Of a DNA stretch of 64,000 bases, positions 8,657 to 18,088 are shown in pieces. Source of the DNA: Comamonadaceae bacterium (GTDB taxonomy: Bacteria > Pseudomonadota > Gammaproteobacteria > Burkholderiales > Burkholderiaceae_C); NCBI GenBank assembly GCA_030528485.1, contig JAUMYU010000004.1, positions 1 to 64,000 of the forward strand. Direction: 5' to 3'. Below the pieces are notes generated by a model. The model was given only the letters and a program-made list of their open reading frames with translations. It had not been told where the DNA came from and did not search any database. The first letter of the stretch is position 1. Every line of letters begins with the position of its first letter. Made by a program: the position numbers and the translations under genes.

Positions 8657-9508
8657 TCACCCCACCACCTCAAACTCCAGGTTGTCAATCAAGCGCGTGC
8701 TGCCCAGGCGGGCGGCGATCAGGGCGACGCGTGGGCCGTTGGTGTGGGGCGCGGGCGGGGTGAATTGGGGGGTGAGGACGACGGCGTAATCGGGCGCAAA
8801 GCCTGCCTCGCGCAGCGCGGCCAGCGCGGCGTCTTGCACTTCTGCCAGCGCGGCGCCCTGGAGCAGTTGCGCGCGCATGGTTTGCAGGGTTTGGTGGATG
8901 AGGGGCGCTTTGGCCCGCTCGGCGGGGCTGAGGTATTGGTTGCGCGAACTCATGGCCAGGCCGTCGGCTTCGCGCCGGATGGGGGCGGGCACGATGGCTA
9001 TGGGGAAGGCCAGGTCTTGCACCAGGTGGCGGATGACGGCCAGTTGCTGGTAGTCCTTGCGGCCGAAGACGGCGACATCGGGCTGCACTTGGTTGAACAG
9101 CCGCGTCACCACGGTGGCGACGCCGTCGAAATGGCCGGGGCGGTGGGCGCCGTCGAGCAGTTCGGTGATGCCGGGCACGCGGATGTTGACGGCCTGGGCC
9201 AGGCCCAGCGGGTACATGGCCTCCAGCGGCGGCAGCCAGAGCAGATCGCAACCGGCGGCGGCCAGGCCAGCGGCGTCGGCTTCGGGCGTGCGGGGGTAGC
9301 GTTCGAAGTCTTTACCGGGGCCGAATTGGGTGGGGTTGACGAAGATGCTGGCGACCACCCGGTCGGCGTGCTGGCGGGCCAGTTCGATGAGGGAGTAATG
9401 ACCGGCATGCAGGTTGCCCATGGTGGGCGCCAGGGCGATGCGCTGGCCGGCTTGCCGCCATTGGCGCAGTTGGCTGCGCAGGGCGTCGAGGTTGTTCAAG
9501 GTCTTCAT
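8657..9508 (-). CDS. panC: Pantothenate synthetase
   Basis: A 283-aa enzyme that joins pantoate and beta-alanine using ATP in coenzyme A synthesis. Motifs: [18 protein letters not shown] with the HxGH nucleotide-binding signature, [33 protein letters not shown] and [10 protein letters not shown]. The start [10 protein letters not shown] at 9506-9508 overlaps the panB stop as ATGA, giving translational coupling in a panB-panC operon. Longer in-frame starts would only read back through panB. Confidence 0.97.
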   Translation of the reverse strand: MKTLNNLDALRSQLRQWRQAGQRIALAPTMGNLHAGHYSLIELARQHADRVVASIFVNPTQFGPGKDFERYPRTPEADAAGLAAAGCDLLWLPPLEAMYPLGLAQAVNIRVPGITELLDGAHRPGHFDGVATVVTRLFNQVQPDVAVFGRKDYQQLAVIRHLVQDLAFPIAIVPAPIRREADGLAMSSRNQYLSPAERAKAPLIHQTLQTMRAQLLQGAALAEVQDAALAALREAGFAPDYAVVLTPQFTPPAPHTNGPRVALIAARLGSTRLIDNLEFEVVG

Positions 9509-10323
9509 GCGGCGTATCCGTGTTCTGCGGCGGGGAAGCGCCCGGCCTGCACCGCCTCGATATAGGCGCGGATGGCCCCGGCGATGGAGCCGCCCTGGGC
9601 CAGAAAGTCTTGCACGAAGCGGGGGCGGCGGTGGCCGCTGTCCAGGCCCAGCATGTCGTGCAGCACCAGCACTTGCCCGTCGCAATCGGGGCCAGCGCCA
9701 ATGCCGATGGTGGGGATGGGCGAGGCGGCGGTGATGGCGGCGGCCAGCGGCGAGGGTACGGCTTCGAGCACCAGCAGTTCTGCGCCTGCGGCGGCGACGG
9801 CCTGGGCGTCGGCGCGCAGTTGGGCGGCGGCGGCATCGCCACGGCCCTGGATTTTGAAGCCACCCAGGCGCAGCACGGATTGCGGCGTCAGCCCCAGGTG
9901 GGCGCAGACGGGGATGTCGCGCTCGCTCAGGTAGCGGATGGCATTGAGCTTGTGCCCGGCTGCGCCTTCGAGCTTGACCATGCCTGCGCCCGCGCGCAGC
10001 AGTGTGCAGGCGGCATCCAGCGCGCGCTCGGGCGTGGCATCGGCCTGGAAGGGCAGATCGGCCACGATGAGCGCCCGTTGCGTGGCGGCGGCGGCGCAGC
10101 GGGTGTGGTAGGCGATGTCGGCCACCGTCACGCCCAGCGTGGAGGCGGCGCCTTGCACCACCATGCCCAGCGAGTCGCCAATGAGCATCAAGTCGATGCC
10201 GGCCGCATCCAGGGTGCGGGCAAAACCAGCGTCGTAACAGGTCAGCATGGTGAGCTTGTGGCCGGTATCGCGCAGCTCGCGCAAGCGCGGCACGGTGACG
10301 GGGCGGGAGCTATCGGGGGGCAT
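9505..10323 (-). CDS. panB: 3-methyl-2-oxobutanoate hydroxymethyltransferase
   Basis: Adds a hydroxymethyl group from methylene-tetrahydrofolate to alpha-ketoisovalerate, the first committed step to pantothenate. Motifs: [55 protein letters not shown] and [20 protein letters not shown]. Three ATG codons lie close together at the 5' end. The one at 10321-10323 has AGGA 8 bp upstream, better spacing than the ATG at 10330-10332, so this start (272 aa) is preferred. It is coupled to panC by a 4-bp overlap. Confidence 0.96.
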   Translation of the reverse strand: MPPDSSRPVTVPRLRELRDTGHKLTMLTCYDAGFARTLDAAGIDLMLIGDSLGMVVQGAASTLGVTVADIAYHTRCAAAATQRALIVADLPFQADATPERALDAACTLLRAGAGMVKLEGAAGHKLNAIRYLSERDIPVCAHLGLTPQSVLRLGGFKIQGRGDAAAAQLRADAQAVAAAGAELLVLEAVPSPLAAAITAASPIPTIGIGAGPDCDGQVLVLHDMLGLDSGHRRPRFVQDFLAQGGSIAGAIRAYIEAVQAGRFPAAEHGYAA

Positions 10324-10358
10324 CGTCATCATCCTGGGGGGTAATAAAAGGGGCGCGC

Positions 10359-10364
10359 ATTGTA
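10359..10364 (-). promoter_or_regulatory. Candidate panB -10 box
   Basis: TACAAT on the minus strand about 35 bp upstream of the panB start. It is followed by GCGC, as in several other candidate promoters in this window. No clear -35. Confidence 0.35.
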
Positions 10365-10389
10365 GCCACGGGCTGGCTCCATCATTTCA

Positions 10390-10467
10390 ATTACCAATCA
10401 AAAGAATAAAAATAACCTTGTTTTGGTATTATAGTCATCAAATCATTTTTCTTTTGATATGAAAAAA
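10390..10467 (-). repeat. Interspersed AT-rich element, copy 2
   Basis: Between the copper ATPase 3' end and panB. It begins ATTACCAATCAAAAG and contains ACCTTGTTTTGGTATTA, the reverse of the family core, and closes with TTTCTTTTGATATG. Confidence 0.8.
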
Positions 10468-10480
10468 TGAGATTTGGAAC

Positions 10481-13255
10481 CTAGACTTTGAAACGCCTGA
10501 GCCGCAAGGCATTGCCCAGCACAAACACGCTCGACAGCGCCATGGCCCCTGCGGCGAACATGGGCGAAAGCAGCACGCCCCACAGCGGGTACAGCGCCCC
10601 GGCGGCGACGGGGATGAGGGCGGTGTTGTAGGCAAAGGCCCAAAAGAGGTTTTGGCGGATGTTGCGCATGACGGCGCGCGAGAGGGCGATGGCGCGGGGC
10701 ACGCCTTGCAGGCTGCCGGAGATGAGCACGACGTCGGCGGCTTCTACCGCCACGTCGGCGCCGGTGCCGATGGCCAGGCCCACGTCGGCCTCGGCCAGCG
10801 CGGGGGCGTCGTTGATGCCGTCGCCCACGAAGGCAATGGCGCCGTGCTGGCTGCGCAACTGGCGCACGGTGTTCACCTTGCCGCCGGGCAGCACTTCGGC
10901 GACGACTTCGTCAATGTCCAACTGGCGCGCAATAGCCTGGGCGGTGCGCGCGTTGTCGCCGGTAATCATGGCGACTTTCAGGCCCAGCGCATGCAGCGCG
11001 GCAATGGCGGCGGGGGTGTCGGGCTTGATGGGGTCGGCCACGGCGAGGATGGCGGCCAGCCGCCCGCCGGGCGATGCGGCGATGCTTGTGGGGGGATGTG
11101 CGGCCTTGGCGCAGGCGTCAGCTTTCAGGCCGTCGGTGGAGTCCGCCTGGTCTGTCAAGCCGTTCGCTGCGTCTTGTGTGGTTTCTTCGGCGGCCTCCTG
11201 CACGCCGCAACTGGCCATTTCGCTTTGCGCCATGCCTGCCGCTTGCCCACGGCCGGGCATGCCAATGGCGGCGTAAAGCGGGGTTTTGCCCTCCTCGCCC
11301 AGGCGCTGGGCGTGCTGGGCGAAGGGGGTGATGTCAATGCCAAGCTGGCGCATGTAACGGTCGGCGCCGATGTGGATGAGCGTGGGCGCTTCGCCTTCGG
11401 CGGCTTGCGCAGGCGCAACCAGGGCTTGCACGCCGTAGCCGGTAATGGATTCAAACGCCAGCACGCGCGGCAGCGCCAGCCCTTCGTCCTGCGCGGCCTG
11501 CACGATGGCGCGGGCGATGGGGTGCTCCGAGCGCGATTCCACCGCAGCCACGGCGGCGAGTACGGCGTCGCGGGCAAAGCCTTCGGCAGTGTGCATGTCC
11601 GTCAGCGTGGGGCGGCCTTGGGTGAGCGTGCCGGTTTTGTCCACGGCGACCACGGCCACGCCTTGCAGCGTTTGCAGCGCCTGGCCTTTGCGAAACAGCA
11701 CGCCTAGCTCCGCGCCCCGGCCCGTGCCCACCATGATGGACGTGGGCGTGGCCAGCCCCATGGCGCAGGGGCAGGCGATGATGAGCACGGCCACGGCGTT
11801 GACCAAGGCCAGGGCCAGCGCAGGCGCAGGCCCCCAGATCAGCCATGCGGCAAAGGTCAGCGCCGCGGCGGCCATCACGGCGGGGACGAACCACATCGTC
11901 ACCTTGTCCACCACGGCCTGGATAGGCAGCTTGGCGCCCTGGGCCTGCTGCACCATGCGGATGATGTGCGCCAGCACGGTATCGGCGCCCACGGCGCTGG
12001 CGCGGTAGGCCAGCGCGCCGCGCTGGTTGAGGGTGCCGCCCACCAGCGGGCTGCCGGGGGTTTTGGCTACGGGCACTGGCTCGCCGGAGATCATGGATTC
12101 GTCCACATAGCTCTCGCCCTCCTCCACCAACCCATCGACGGGGATGCGCTCGCCGGGGCGCACTTCGATCACATCGCCGGGCTGCACCTGGGCGATGTCG
12201 ATTTCCTGCGCCTGCGCCCAGCCGGGGCGGCGCACGCGCGCGACCTTGGCCTGCATGCCCACCAGGTGGCGGATGGCCTCGGACGTGCGGCCCTTGGCGC
12301 GCGCCTCCATCAAACGCCCCAGCAAAATCAGCGCCACGATGACGGCGGCAGCCTCGTAATACACATTGACCGTCCCCGCTGGCAGCCAGCCGGGCGCGAA
12401 CGTGGCCACCAGCGAATAGCCGTAGGCGGCCAGCGTGCCCACGGCCACCAGCGAGTTCATGTCCGGCGCGCCGCGCAGCAAGGCCGGGATACCCAGGCGA
12501 TAAAAACGCCGCCCCGGCCCCAGCAGCACCAGCGTGGTCAACGCGAACTGGATCAGCCAGCTCGTATGCGTGCCGATGGTGCGGGCGATGAAGTGGTGCA
12601 TGCCCGGCACCATGTGCGCGCCCATCTCCAGCACAAACACGGGCAGCGCCAGCAGCAGCGCCCAGCGCAATTCGCGCGCCAGGTGGGCGCGCTCCACTTC
12701 CGCGCGGGCATGGGCGCGCTCGAAATCGCTGCCCGCATCCTCGGCCGCAATGGCGTTGGCCTCATAGCCCGCAGCCGCCACCGCCGCCACCAAATCGGCC
12801 GCACTGGCACTGCCGCGCACGCTGGCTCGCTGCGTGGCCAGGTTGACGCTGGCCTGCGCCACGCCCGGCACCGCCTGCAAGGCCCGCTGCACCCGCCCCA
12901 CGCAAGAGGCGCAAGACATGCCTGCAATGGCCAGCTCCACTCCCGCCGATGCGGTGGGCGCGGCATCAGGCTCGACTTCATAGCCCGCACGCTGCACCGC
13001 CTCCACCAGCGCCGCGCGCTCCAGCTTGCGCCCGGGGACAGGCAGCACCACCGCGCGCCCCGTGACCAGATTCACCTGCGCATCGGCCACGCCATCGAGC
13101 TTTTTCAACGCCGCCTGCACCCGCCCCACGCACGACGCGCAGGACATGCCCAGCACCACCAGCGCCAACTCCGCTGGCGCCTCGCCTGCCGCCGCCCCTG
13201 CATCCAAATCAGAAAAAGCCGCAGGCGCGGCAGTCAATGGCTGTTTATCGTTCAT
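10481..13255 (-). CDS. copA: Copper-translocating P1B-type ATPase
   Basis: A 924-aa inner-membrane pump that exports Cu(I). Two N-terminal heavy-metal-binding domains carry GMSCASC (about 36-42 and 112-118). The CPC channel motif is at about 495-497, phosphorylation site DKTGTLT at 539-545, SEHP at 576-579 and GDGINDAP at 811-818. Start [10 protein letters not shown] at 13253-13255 has AGGA upstream. Unusually, about 60 residues of Ala/Gln/Asp-rich sequence (about 665-729) are inserted between TPLYAAIG and [16 protein letters not shown], which are normally nearly adjacent; this insert holds extra Cys and His. No CueR-type regulator lies beside it. Confidence 0.95.
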   Translation of the reverse strand: MNDKQPLTAAPAAFSDLDAGAAAGEAPAELALVVLGMSCASCVGRVQAALKKLDGVADAQVNLVTGRAVVLPVPGRKLERAALVEAVQRAGYEVEPDAAPTASAGVELAIAGMSCASCVGRVQRALQAVPGVAQASVNLATQRASVRGSASAADLVAAVAAAGYEANAIAAEDAGSDFERAHARAEVERAHLARELRWALLLALPVFVLEMGAHMVPGMHHFIARTIGTHTSWLIQFALTTLVLLGPGRRFYRLGIPALLRGAPDMNSLVAVGTLAAYGYSLVATFAPGWLPAGTVNVYYEAAAVIVALILLGRLMEARAKGRTSEAIRHLVGMQAKVARVRRPGWAQAQEIDIAQVQPGDVIEVRPGERIPVDGLVEEGESYVDESMISGEPVPVAKTPGSPLVGGTLNQRGALAYRASAVGADTVLAHIIRMVQQAQGAKLPIQAVVDKVTMWFVPAVMAAAALTFAAWLIWGPAPALALALVNAVAVLIIACPCAMGLATPTSIMVGTGRGAELGVLFRKGQALQTLQGVAVVAVDKTGTLTQGRPTLTDMHTAEGFARDAVLAAVAAVESRSEHPIARAIVQAAQDEGLALPRVLAFESITGYGVQALVAPAQAAEGEAPTLIHIGADRYMRQLGIDITPFAQHAQRLGEEGKTPLYAAIGMPGRGQAAGMAQSEMASCGVQEAAEETTQDAANGLTDQADSTDGLKADACAKAAHPPTSIAASPGGRLAAILAVADPIKPDTPAAIAALHALGLKVAMITGDNARTAQAIARQLDIDEVVAEVLPGGKVNTVRQLRSQHGAIAFVGDGINDAPALAEADVGLAIGTGADVAVEAADVVLISGSLQGVPRAIALSRAVMRNIRQNLFWAFAYNTALIPVAAGALYPLWGVLLSPMFAAGAMALSSVFVLGNALRLRRFKV

Positions 13256-13525
13256 GGCTGATCCTTGAAAACCCAGGCGGCGCACCGTACTACAACCGGG
13301 TTGAAATCTCGCTCAATGTCTTGCGGGGGATGGCAAAAAAGCACCCCATCAAAGCCAGACAGGCGCCACAGGCACCCCAATCGCATCGCCCTTACCTCCT
13401 TGCGAGAGAGACTTATCGGGCAGACATTCAGAGAGTGGGGAGAACCCTTACCGCCACGCCTTGGCTGTGTTATGGTGCACCCTCTTTCGACTTTCAAATC
13501 AACAAAGCCAACACGGAGCCATATC

Positions 13526-13795
13526 GTGAGCAACAAAGGCCAACTTTTGCAGGACCCGTTTTTGAATGCCCTGCGTCGTGAACACATCCCCGTTTCCATT
13601 TACTTGGTCAACGGCATCAAGCTGCAAGGCCAGATTGAATCGTTCGACCAATACGTCGTGCTGCTGCGCAACACGGTGACGCAAATGGTTTACAAGCACG
13701 CCATTTCCACCATCGTGCCGGCGCGCCCCGTCAACTTCAATGCAGGCGCGCCCGCCGAGCCTGCTGCGGCTGAAAAGCCCGCTGCTGCAAGCTGA
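13526..13795 (+). CDS. hfq: RNA chaperone Hfq
   Basis: An 89-aa protein containing the complete Sm core: [38 protein letters not shown] and the Sm2 signature [11 protein letters not shown]. Hfq forms a hexamer that pairs small RNAs with mRNA targets. The start is a GTG at 13526 with CGGAG about 8 bp upstream; an in-frame ATG far upstream would add unrelated residues. The C-terminal tail is Ala/Pro-rich and short. hflX follows downstream, beyond a strong inverted repeat. Confidence 0.95.
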   Translation: MSNKGQLLQDPFLNALRREHIPVSIYLVNGIKLQGQIESFDQYVVLLRNTVTQMVYKHAISTIVPARPVNFNAGAPAEPAAAEKPAAAS

Positions 13796-13835
13796 TTGCG
13801 CCCTTTCATCCACGCGGGCCTTGCGCGCCTGCCCT

Positions 13836-13883
13836 CTGGCCAGCCGGATGCACTGCGTTTTTGCCGTGCATCCGGCTGGCCAG
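13836..13883. other. 18-bp perfect inverted repeat between hfq and hflX
   Basis: The arm CTGGCCAGCCGGATGCAC (13836-13853) is perfectly complementary to 13866-13883, with a 12-nt loop TGCGTTTTTGCC. This gives an extremely stable RNA hairpin 41 bp after the hfq stop and 47 bp before the hflX start. There is no U-tract after it, so it may act as an attenuator, processing site or 3' stabiliser rather than a simple terminator. Confidence 0.8.
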
Positions 13884-13930
13884 TCGCGTTTGGACGCTAT
13901 CGCGCCCCCATCACACGCTAAAACACTGCC

Positions 13931-15148
13931 TTGAGTAAAACCATCGCCACCACCACCGCTGCGCAAACGCCCCTGGCCCTGCTGGTCGGGGTGGATTTCG
14001 GCGCCGCCCATTTCGATGAAGAGCTGGAAGAACTCAGCCTGCTGGTGCAAACCGCTGGCCTGACGCCGTGCGAGCGGGTTGTCGTGCGGCGCAAGCTGCC
14101 CGATGCCGCCTTGTTCATCGGCAAGGGCAAGGTCGAGGAGATCAAAGCCCTGGCGCTGGGCCACGGCGCCAGCGAAATCGTGTTCGACCAGGCCCTCAGC
14201 CCCGCCCAGCAGCGCAACCTGGAGCGCGAAATCGGCCTGCCCGTGTACGACCGCACCTTTTTGATTCTGGAGATTTTTGCCCAGCGCGCGCGCAGCCACG
14301 AGGGCAAGCTGCAAGTCGAGCTGGCGCGCCTGCAATACCTCTCGACCCGCCTGGTGCGGCGCTGGTCGCACCTGGAGCGCCAGAGGGGCGGCATTGGCGG
14401 GAGGGGCGGCCCGGGCGAGACCCAGATCGAGCTGGACCGCCGCATGATTGGCGACGCCATCAAGCGCGTGCGCGAGCGCCTGGTCAAGCTCAAAAAGCAA
14501 CGCCGCACTCAGCGCAGCCAGCGCCAGCGCAACCAGGTGTTCAGCATCTCCCTGGTGGGCTACACCAACGCGGGCAAATCCTCGCTGTTCAACGCGCTGG
14601 TCAAAGCCCGCGCCTATGCGGCCGATCAGCTTTTCGCCACGCTGGACACCACCACGCGCCAGTTGTACTTGCAGGAAGCGGGCGTGAGCGTCTCCCTCTC
14701 GGACACCGTGGGCTTCATCCGCGATCTGCCCCACGGGCTGGTCGAGGCCTTTCAGGCCACGCTGCAAGAAGCCGTCGATGCCGACTTGCTGCTGCACGTC
14801 GTCGATGCCGCCAACCCGCACTTCCCCGAGCAAATCCAGGAAGTCATGCGCGTGCTGGCCGAAATCGGCGCCGACAACATTCCGCAATTGCTGGTGTTCA
14901 ACAAACTCGATCTGCTGGCGCCCGAGCAACAACCCCGCGCCATGCACGACAGCATGGAAATCGACGGCCGCCAAATCCCGCGCGTATTCATCAGCGCCCA
15001 AACCGGCCTGGGGCTGGACGGCCTGCGCCAGGCGCTCTCGCACTGGTGGATGCAGCACCATGCCCAGCTCGGCGCCAGCGCCGCAGCCGGCGAGCTGGAC
15101 GGGCCGGACGATGCCGATCCAGCCGAAGATGCGCCGCAGGCCCGATAG
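13931..15148 (+). CDS. hflX: GTPase HflX
   Basis: A 405-aa ribosome-associated GTPase. The N-terminal HflX domain includes VVVRRKLPDAALFIGKGKVEEIK and the Gly-rich RGGIGGRGGPGETQIELDRR. The G domain has G1 VGYTNAGKSSLFNAL, G3 DTVGFIRDLP and G4 FNKLD. HflX splits stalled or stressed ribosomes. A stop lies in frame just upstream, and the only plausible start is a TTG at 13931 (residues MSKTIATTT) with no good Shine-Dalgarno, so translation may be weak or coupled to hfq. Order hfq-hflX is conserved in proteobacteria. Confidence 0.94.
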   Translation: MSKTIATTTAAQTPLALLVGVDFGAAHFDEELEELSLLVQTAGLTPCERVVVRRKLPDAALFIGKGKVEEIKALALGHGASEIVFDQALSPAQQRNLEREIGLPVYDRTFLILEIFAQRARSHEGKLQVELARLQYLSTRLVRRWSHLERQRGGIGGRGGPGETQIELDRRMIGDAIKRVRERLVKLKKQRRTQRSQRQRNQVFSISLVGYTNAGKSSLFNALVKARAYAADQLFATLDTTTRQLYLQEAGVSVSLSDTVGFIRDLPHGLVEAFQATLQEAVDADLLLHVVDAANPHFPEQIQEVMRVLAEIGADNIPQLLVFNKLDLLAPEQQPRAMHDSMEIDGRQIPRVFISAQTGLGLDGLRQALSHWWMQHHAQLGASAAAGELDGPDDADPAEDAPQAR

Positions 15149-15159
15149 CCCCGCAAAAT

Positions 15160-15234
15160 TTCCATTTCAAAAGAAAATAAACAATGCCATTTCGGCATGA
15201 CTGTATTGAAATTGATTTTTCAATGATCTAAAAA
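15160..15234 (-). repeat. Interspersed AT-rich element, copy 3
   Basis: 12 bp after the hflX stop. It contains ATTTCAAAAGAAAATAAAC, the core variant ATGCCATTTCGGCATGA and AAATTGATTTTTCAATGAT. A diverged member; the core is itself nearly palindromic (TGCCATTTCGGCA). Confidence 0.65.
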
Positions 15235-15270
15235 CAAAATCAAATCCAAATGCAGCAATGCGCGCCGGAC

Positions 15271-15290
15271 AACACGCTCTATCATCCCCG
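15271..15290 (+). promoter_or_regulatory. Candidate promoter motif upstream of the RidA-family gene
   Basis: AACACGCTCTATCATCCCCG begins with the same 11 bases as the motifs upstream of leuS and hisB. TATCAT would be a -10-like box about 67 bp before the ATG. Confidence 0.35.
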
Positions 15291-15350
15291 CCCGGCACGC
15301 TGCGCCGCTGGGCGCAGCCCTTCTCTCCCCTTCAGCATGAAAGGCCCATC

Positions 15351-15812
15351 ATGGGAATCTACGAAAAACTCCAGGCCCTGAACATTGAACTGCCCCCCGT
15401 GGCCCAGCCCGTCGCGGCCTATGTGATGTACACCAGCATCGGCAACACCGTCTTTCTCAGCGGCCATATCGCCAAGAAAGACGGCGCCGCCTGGGTCGGC
15501 CAGTTGGGCAAGAACATGACGACGGAAGAAGGCAAGGCCGCCGCGCGCGCTGCCGGCATCGATTTGCTGGCCACCTTGCAAGCCGCCGCCGGGGGCGATT
15601 TGCGCAAGGTCAAGCGCGTGGTCAAGGTCTTGAGCCTGGTCAACTCCTCGCCCGACTACACCGAGCACCACCTGGTCACCAACGGCGTCAGTGAGCTGCT
15701 GGTCGAAGTCCTGGGCGACAGGGGCGTGCACGCCCGCAGCGCCTTCGGCGTGGCCCAGTTGCCCATGGGCGCCTGCGTGGAGATCGAATTGATCGCGGAA
15801 GTGGAAGACTGA
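15351..15812 (+). CDS. RidA family protein
   Basis: A 153-aa member of the YjgF/YER057c/UK114 superfamily. It begins MGIYEKLQALNIELP and contains TVFLSGHIAKKD, LLATLQAAAGGDLRKVKRVV and a C-terminal ARSAFGVAQLPMGACVEIELIA in which the conserved Arg-containing active-site strand is recognisable. Classical RidA deaminates reactive enamine/imine intermediates from PLP enzymes. This protein belongs to the longer subgroup (about 150 aa) whose substrate is uncertain, so no gene symbol is given. The start follows an AAAGG. A terminator and a repeat element follow the stop. Confidence 0.88.
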   Translation: MGIYEKLQALNIELPPVAQPVAAYVMYTSIGNTVFLSGHIAKKDGAAWVGQLGKNMTTEEGKAAARAAGIDLLATLQAAAGGDLRKVKRVVKVLSLVNSSPDYTEHHLVTNGVSELLVEVLGDRGVHARSAFGVAQLPMGACVEIELIAEVED

Positions 15813-15845
15813 TCTCCCACGCCAGCGCCTCCCCAGCTTGCCTTG

Positions 15846-15873
15846 GCGCGCCTGCGGGCGCGCTTTTGTCTTT
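15846..15873 (+). terminator. Intrinsic terminator after the RidA-family gene
   Basis: Stem GCGCGCC / GGCGCGC with a 4-nt loop followed by TTTTGTCTTT, 34 bp after the stop. Confidence 0.7.
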
Positions 15874-15887
15874 CAATCCATCCCAAA

Positions 15888-15962
15888 ATTACCAATCAAA
15901 GGAAATAAAACCACCATATTTCGGCAATTCAGCCAATACCCACAATTTCCTTTGATTGAAAC
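15888..15962 (-). repeat. Interspersed AT-rich element, copy 4
   Basis: Between convergent RidA-family gene and yraN, directly after the terminator. Begins ATTACCAATCAAAGGAAAT, core ATATTTCGGCAAT, ends TTTCCTTTGATTGAAA. Confidence 0.8.
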
Positions 15963-15993
15963 AACCCTTCCCGAACAGCCAGCCCCAGCGCAC

Positions 15994-16620
15994 TCACCAC
16001 GCCCCATGCCCGCCCTGCCCGCCATCGAACGCCCCCTGCACCCACGCGGGCGGCTGGCCCTGCCCATCGATCAGCACCACATCAAAGCGGCAGGCCGGGG
16101 CCGGGCCGGGCCAGCAGGTCAGAAAGTGCTGCGCCGCCAAGGCAATGCGCGCGCGCTTGCGGGCATCGATGCTCGCCCCCGCACCGCCATAGCCGCTGGC
16201 GCGGCGCACGCGCACTTCCACGAAAACCAGCGTGCCATCGCCCGCTTGCATCACCAAATCGATCTCGCCGCCGCCTCGGCCCGGCGCACGGAAATTGCGC
16301 TGCACCAAGCGCAAGCCCCGCGCCTGCAAGCACGCCAGCGCCTGGTCTTCGCCCCAGCGCCCCACGGCCTGACGCCGCGTGGGCCCGCGCCCGCCTTGCG
16401 CCGCCTGCCCGCTGGCGGACGGGGACGGCCGGGCCGCCGCGCGCGCCTGCCGTGCCTGCCGCACCTCACCCGCTGCCTGCCCGGCATCGCCGCCGCCCAT
16501 GCCCCCCGTGCCGCGCTGGCCCGACGGGCGCGCTTCGCCCTGTATCGCGCGCCGTAGCGCATCCACCGCTTCGATCTCCCTGATCGCCCCCAGTGCTTGC
16601 ACCGCCTTTCGTAACCGCAT
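15994..16620 (-). CDS. yraN: UPF0102 family protein YraN (nuclease-like)
   Basis: The C-terminal 130 residues match YraN. GRWGEDQALACLQARGLRLV is followed by GGEIDLVMQAGDGTLVFVEVR, the GEIDL...FVEV(K/R) pattern of Holliday-junction-resolvase-like nucleases, and then IDARKRARIALAA. Activity is unproven for the family. The N-terminal region (about 80 residues) is long and Gly/Ala/Arg-rich. The first Met codon overlaps the rsmI start on the other strand by 2 bp, so translation may really begin at an internal Met (about 16500). yraN and rsmI are neighbours in many proteobacteria. Confidence 0.8.
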   Translation of the reverse strand: MRLRKAVQALGAIREIEAVDALRRAIQGEARPSGQRGTGGMGGGDAGQAAGEVRQARQARAAARPSPSASGQAAQGGRGPTRRQAVGRWGEDQALACLQARGLRLVQRNFRAPGRGGGEIDLVMQAGDGTLVFVEVRVRRASGYGGAGASIDARKRARIALAAQHFLTCWPGPAPACRFDVVLIDGQGQPPAWVQGAFDGGQGGHGAW

Positions 16621-17542
16621 GACCGCCTCCTTCTCCCTGGCCTTGCAGGCCGCCCATCAGGCCGCCGCCGCGCAGCATTATCCGCAGGGCGCGCTCTACC
16701 TCGTCGCCACCCCCATCGGCAATCTGGCCGACATCAGCCTGCGCGCGCTGCATGTGCTGCAACTGGCCGACGCCATCGCCTGCGAGGACACGCGCCACAC
16801 CCGCCAAATGCTGCAAAGCTATGGCATCGACAAAGGCCCCGGCGCCCTCATCGCCGCCCACCAGCACAACGAGCGCGCCGCCGCCCAGGCCCTGATCGAG
16901 CGGCTGCGCCAGGGCCAGCGCATCGCCTACGTCAGCGACGCCGGCACCCCCGCCATCAGTGACCCCGGCGCCATCCTCGCCGCGCAAGTGCGCCAGGCGG
17001 GCCTGGCGGTCGTGCCCATCCCCGGCGCCAGCAGCGTCAGCACCGCCTTGAGCGCCGCGGGCTTGATGGCGCCCGATGGCGACAGCACGGCCTACGTCTT
17101 CGCCGGCTTTCTCCCCCCCAAAGGCAAAGCGCGGCAAGCCGCCATCGCCGCCGTACAGGCCGAGACGCGCGCCACCGCCTTGCTGGAAGCGCCCCACCGC
17201 ATCGCCGCGCTGGCGCAAGAGCTGGCCGTGCTGGGCCAGCGCCCCGTCACGCTGGCGCGCGAGCTGACCAAGCAGTTCGAGCAAATCCTCACCCTGCCCG
17301 CGCAAGAGCTGCCCGCCTGGCTGGCCGCAGACCCGCAGCGCCAAAAGGGCGAATTCGTGCTCATCGTCCACCCCCAGCCCGCCGCCCCCACCGACGCCCT
17401 GCCCGACGACGCCCAGCGCCTGCTGCGCCTGCTGCTGGCCGAAGGCGTCTCGCTCAAAAGCGCCGCCCGCATCACCGCCACCCACACCGGCGCGCCACGC
17501 AATGCCTTGTATGAATTGGGGCTGAGCCTGGACGCTCATTAG
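16619..17542 (+). CDS. rsmI: 16S rRNA 2'-O-ribose C1402 methyltransferase
   Basis: A 307-aa SAM-dependent tetrapyrrole-methylase-fold enzyme. Motifs: ALYLVATPIGNLADISLRAL, IACEDTRHTRQMLQSYGI, IAYVSDAGTPAISDPGAILA, VVPIPGASSVSTALSAAG and FAGFLPPKGKARQAAI. RsmI methylates C1402 in the ribosomal decoding centre. Start at 16619 (MTASFSLALQAA) overlaps the longest possible yraN start on the other strand. The C-terminal region with LLAEGVSLKSAARI is the usual small DNA-binding-like tail. Confidence 0.96.
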   Translation: MTASFSLALQAAHQAAAAQHYPQGALYLVATPIGNLADISLRALHVLQLADAIACEDTRHTRQMLQSYGIDKGPGALIAAHQHNERAAAQALIERLRQGQRIAYVSDAGTPAISDPGAILAAQVRQAGLAVVPIPGASSVSTALSAAGLMAPDGDSTAYVFAGFLPPKGKARQAAIAAVQAETRATALLEAPHRIAALAQELAVLGQRPVTLARELTKQFEQILTLPAQELPAWLAADPQRQKGEFVLIVHPQPAAPTDALPDDAQRLLRLLLAEGVSLKSAARITATHTGAPRNALYELGLSLDAH

Positions 17543-17615
17543 CGCCTGCGCTGCACTCCACCCGCGCTGGCGGGCAAAATGCCGCATTCATCACCAACCT
17601 ACAGGAGTCAGTCCC

Positions 17616-18038
17616 ATGACCGAAAACCCCAGCATCCTCTCCCACGTCTCCCTTGGCACCAACCGCTTTGCCGAAGCTGTGGCCTTTTACGATCAGGTGC
17701 TGGCCACTTTGGGCATTGGCCGCGTGATGGACGTCAGCGATGAATTCCCCGCCATCGCCTATGGCCGCGCCTATCCCGAGTTCTGGATCCAGGCCCCGCA
17801 CGACGGCCAACCCGCCCAAACCGCCAACGGCGTGCATATCGCCTTTTTCGCCTCCACCGCCGAGCAAGTGCACGCCTTCCACGCCGCCGCCCTGGCCGCA
17901 GGCGGCAGCGATGACGGCGCGCCCGGCCCGCGCCCGCACTATGGCAAGGAGTACTACGGCTGCTTTGTGCGCGATCTGGACGGGCACAAGATCGAAGCCA
18001 TGGCCTGGCTGACGGATGCGCCGCAGCCGGGCGCGTGA
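17616..18038 (+). CDS. VOC family (glyoxalase/bleomycin resistance-like) protein
   Basis: A 140-aa single VOC-domain protein. It begins MTENPSILSHVSLGTNRFAE with the first beta-alpha-beta module and AVAFYDQVLATLGIG, and ends with YYGCFVRDLDGHKIEAM, which carries the metal-binding Glu of the second module. Family members are small metalloenzymes such as glyoxalase or thiol transferases; the substrate here is unknown. AGGAG lies 9 bp before the ATG. Its end sits close to the esterase gene, suggesting co-transcription. Confidence 0.87.
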   Translation: MTENPSILSHVSLGTNRFAEAVAFYDQVLATLGIGRVMDVSDEFPAIAYGRAYPEFWIQAPHDGQPAQTANGVHIAFFASTAEQVHAFHAAALAAGGSDDGAPGPRPHYGKEYYGCFVRDLDGHKIEAMAWLTDAPQPGA

Positions 18039-18088
18039 GCAGGCCCATGCACAACCGCACACGGCCACACCCGCTTTGCCCCTTCCCT

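Noticed and set aside
13485..13515. Possible repeat-element half before hfq (TTTCAAATCAACAAAG)
   Set aside because: It resembles one element arm, but no core or second arm follows within 80 bp.
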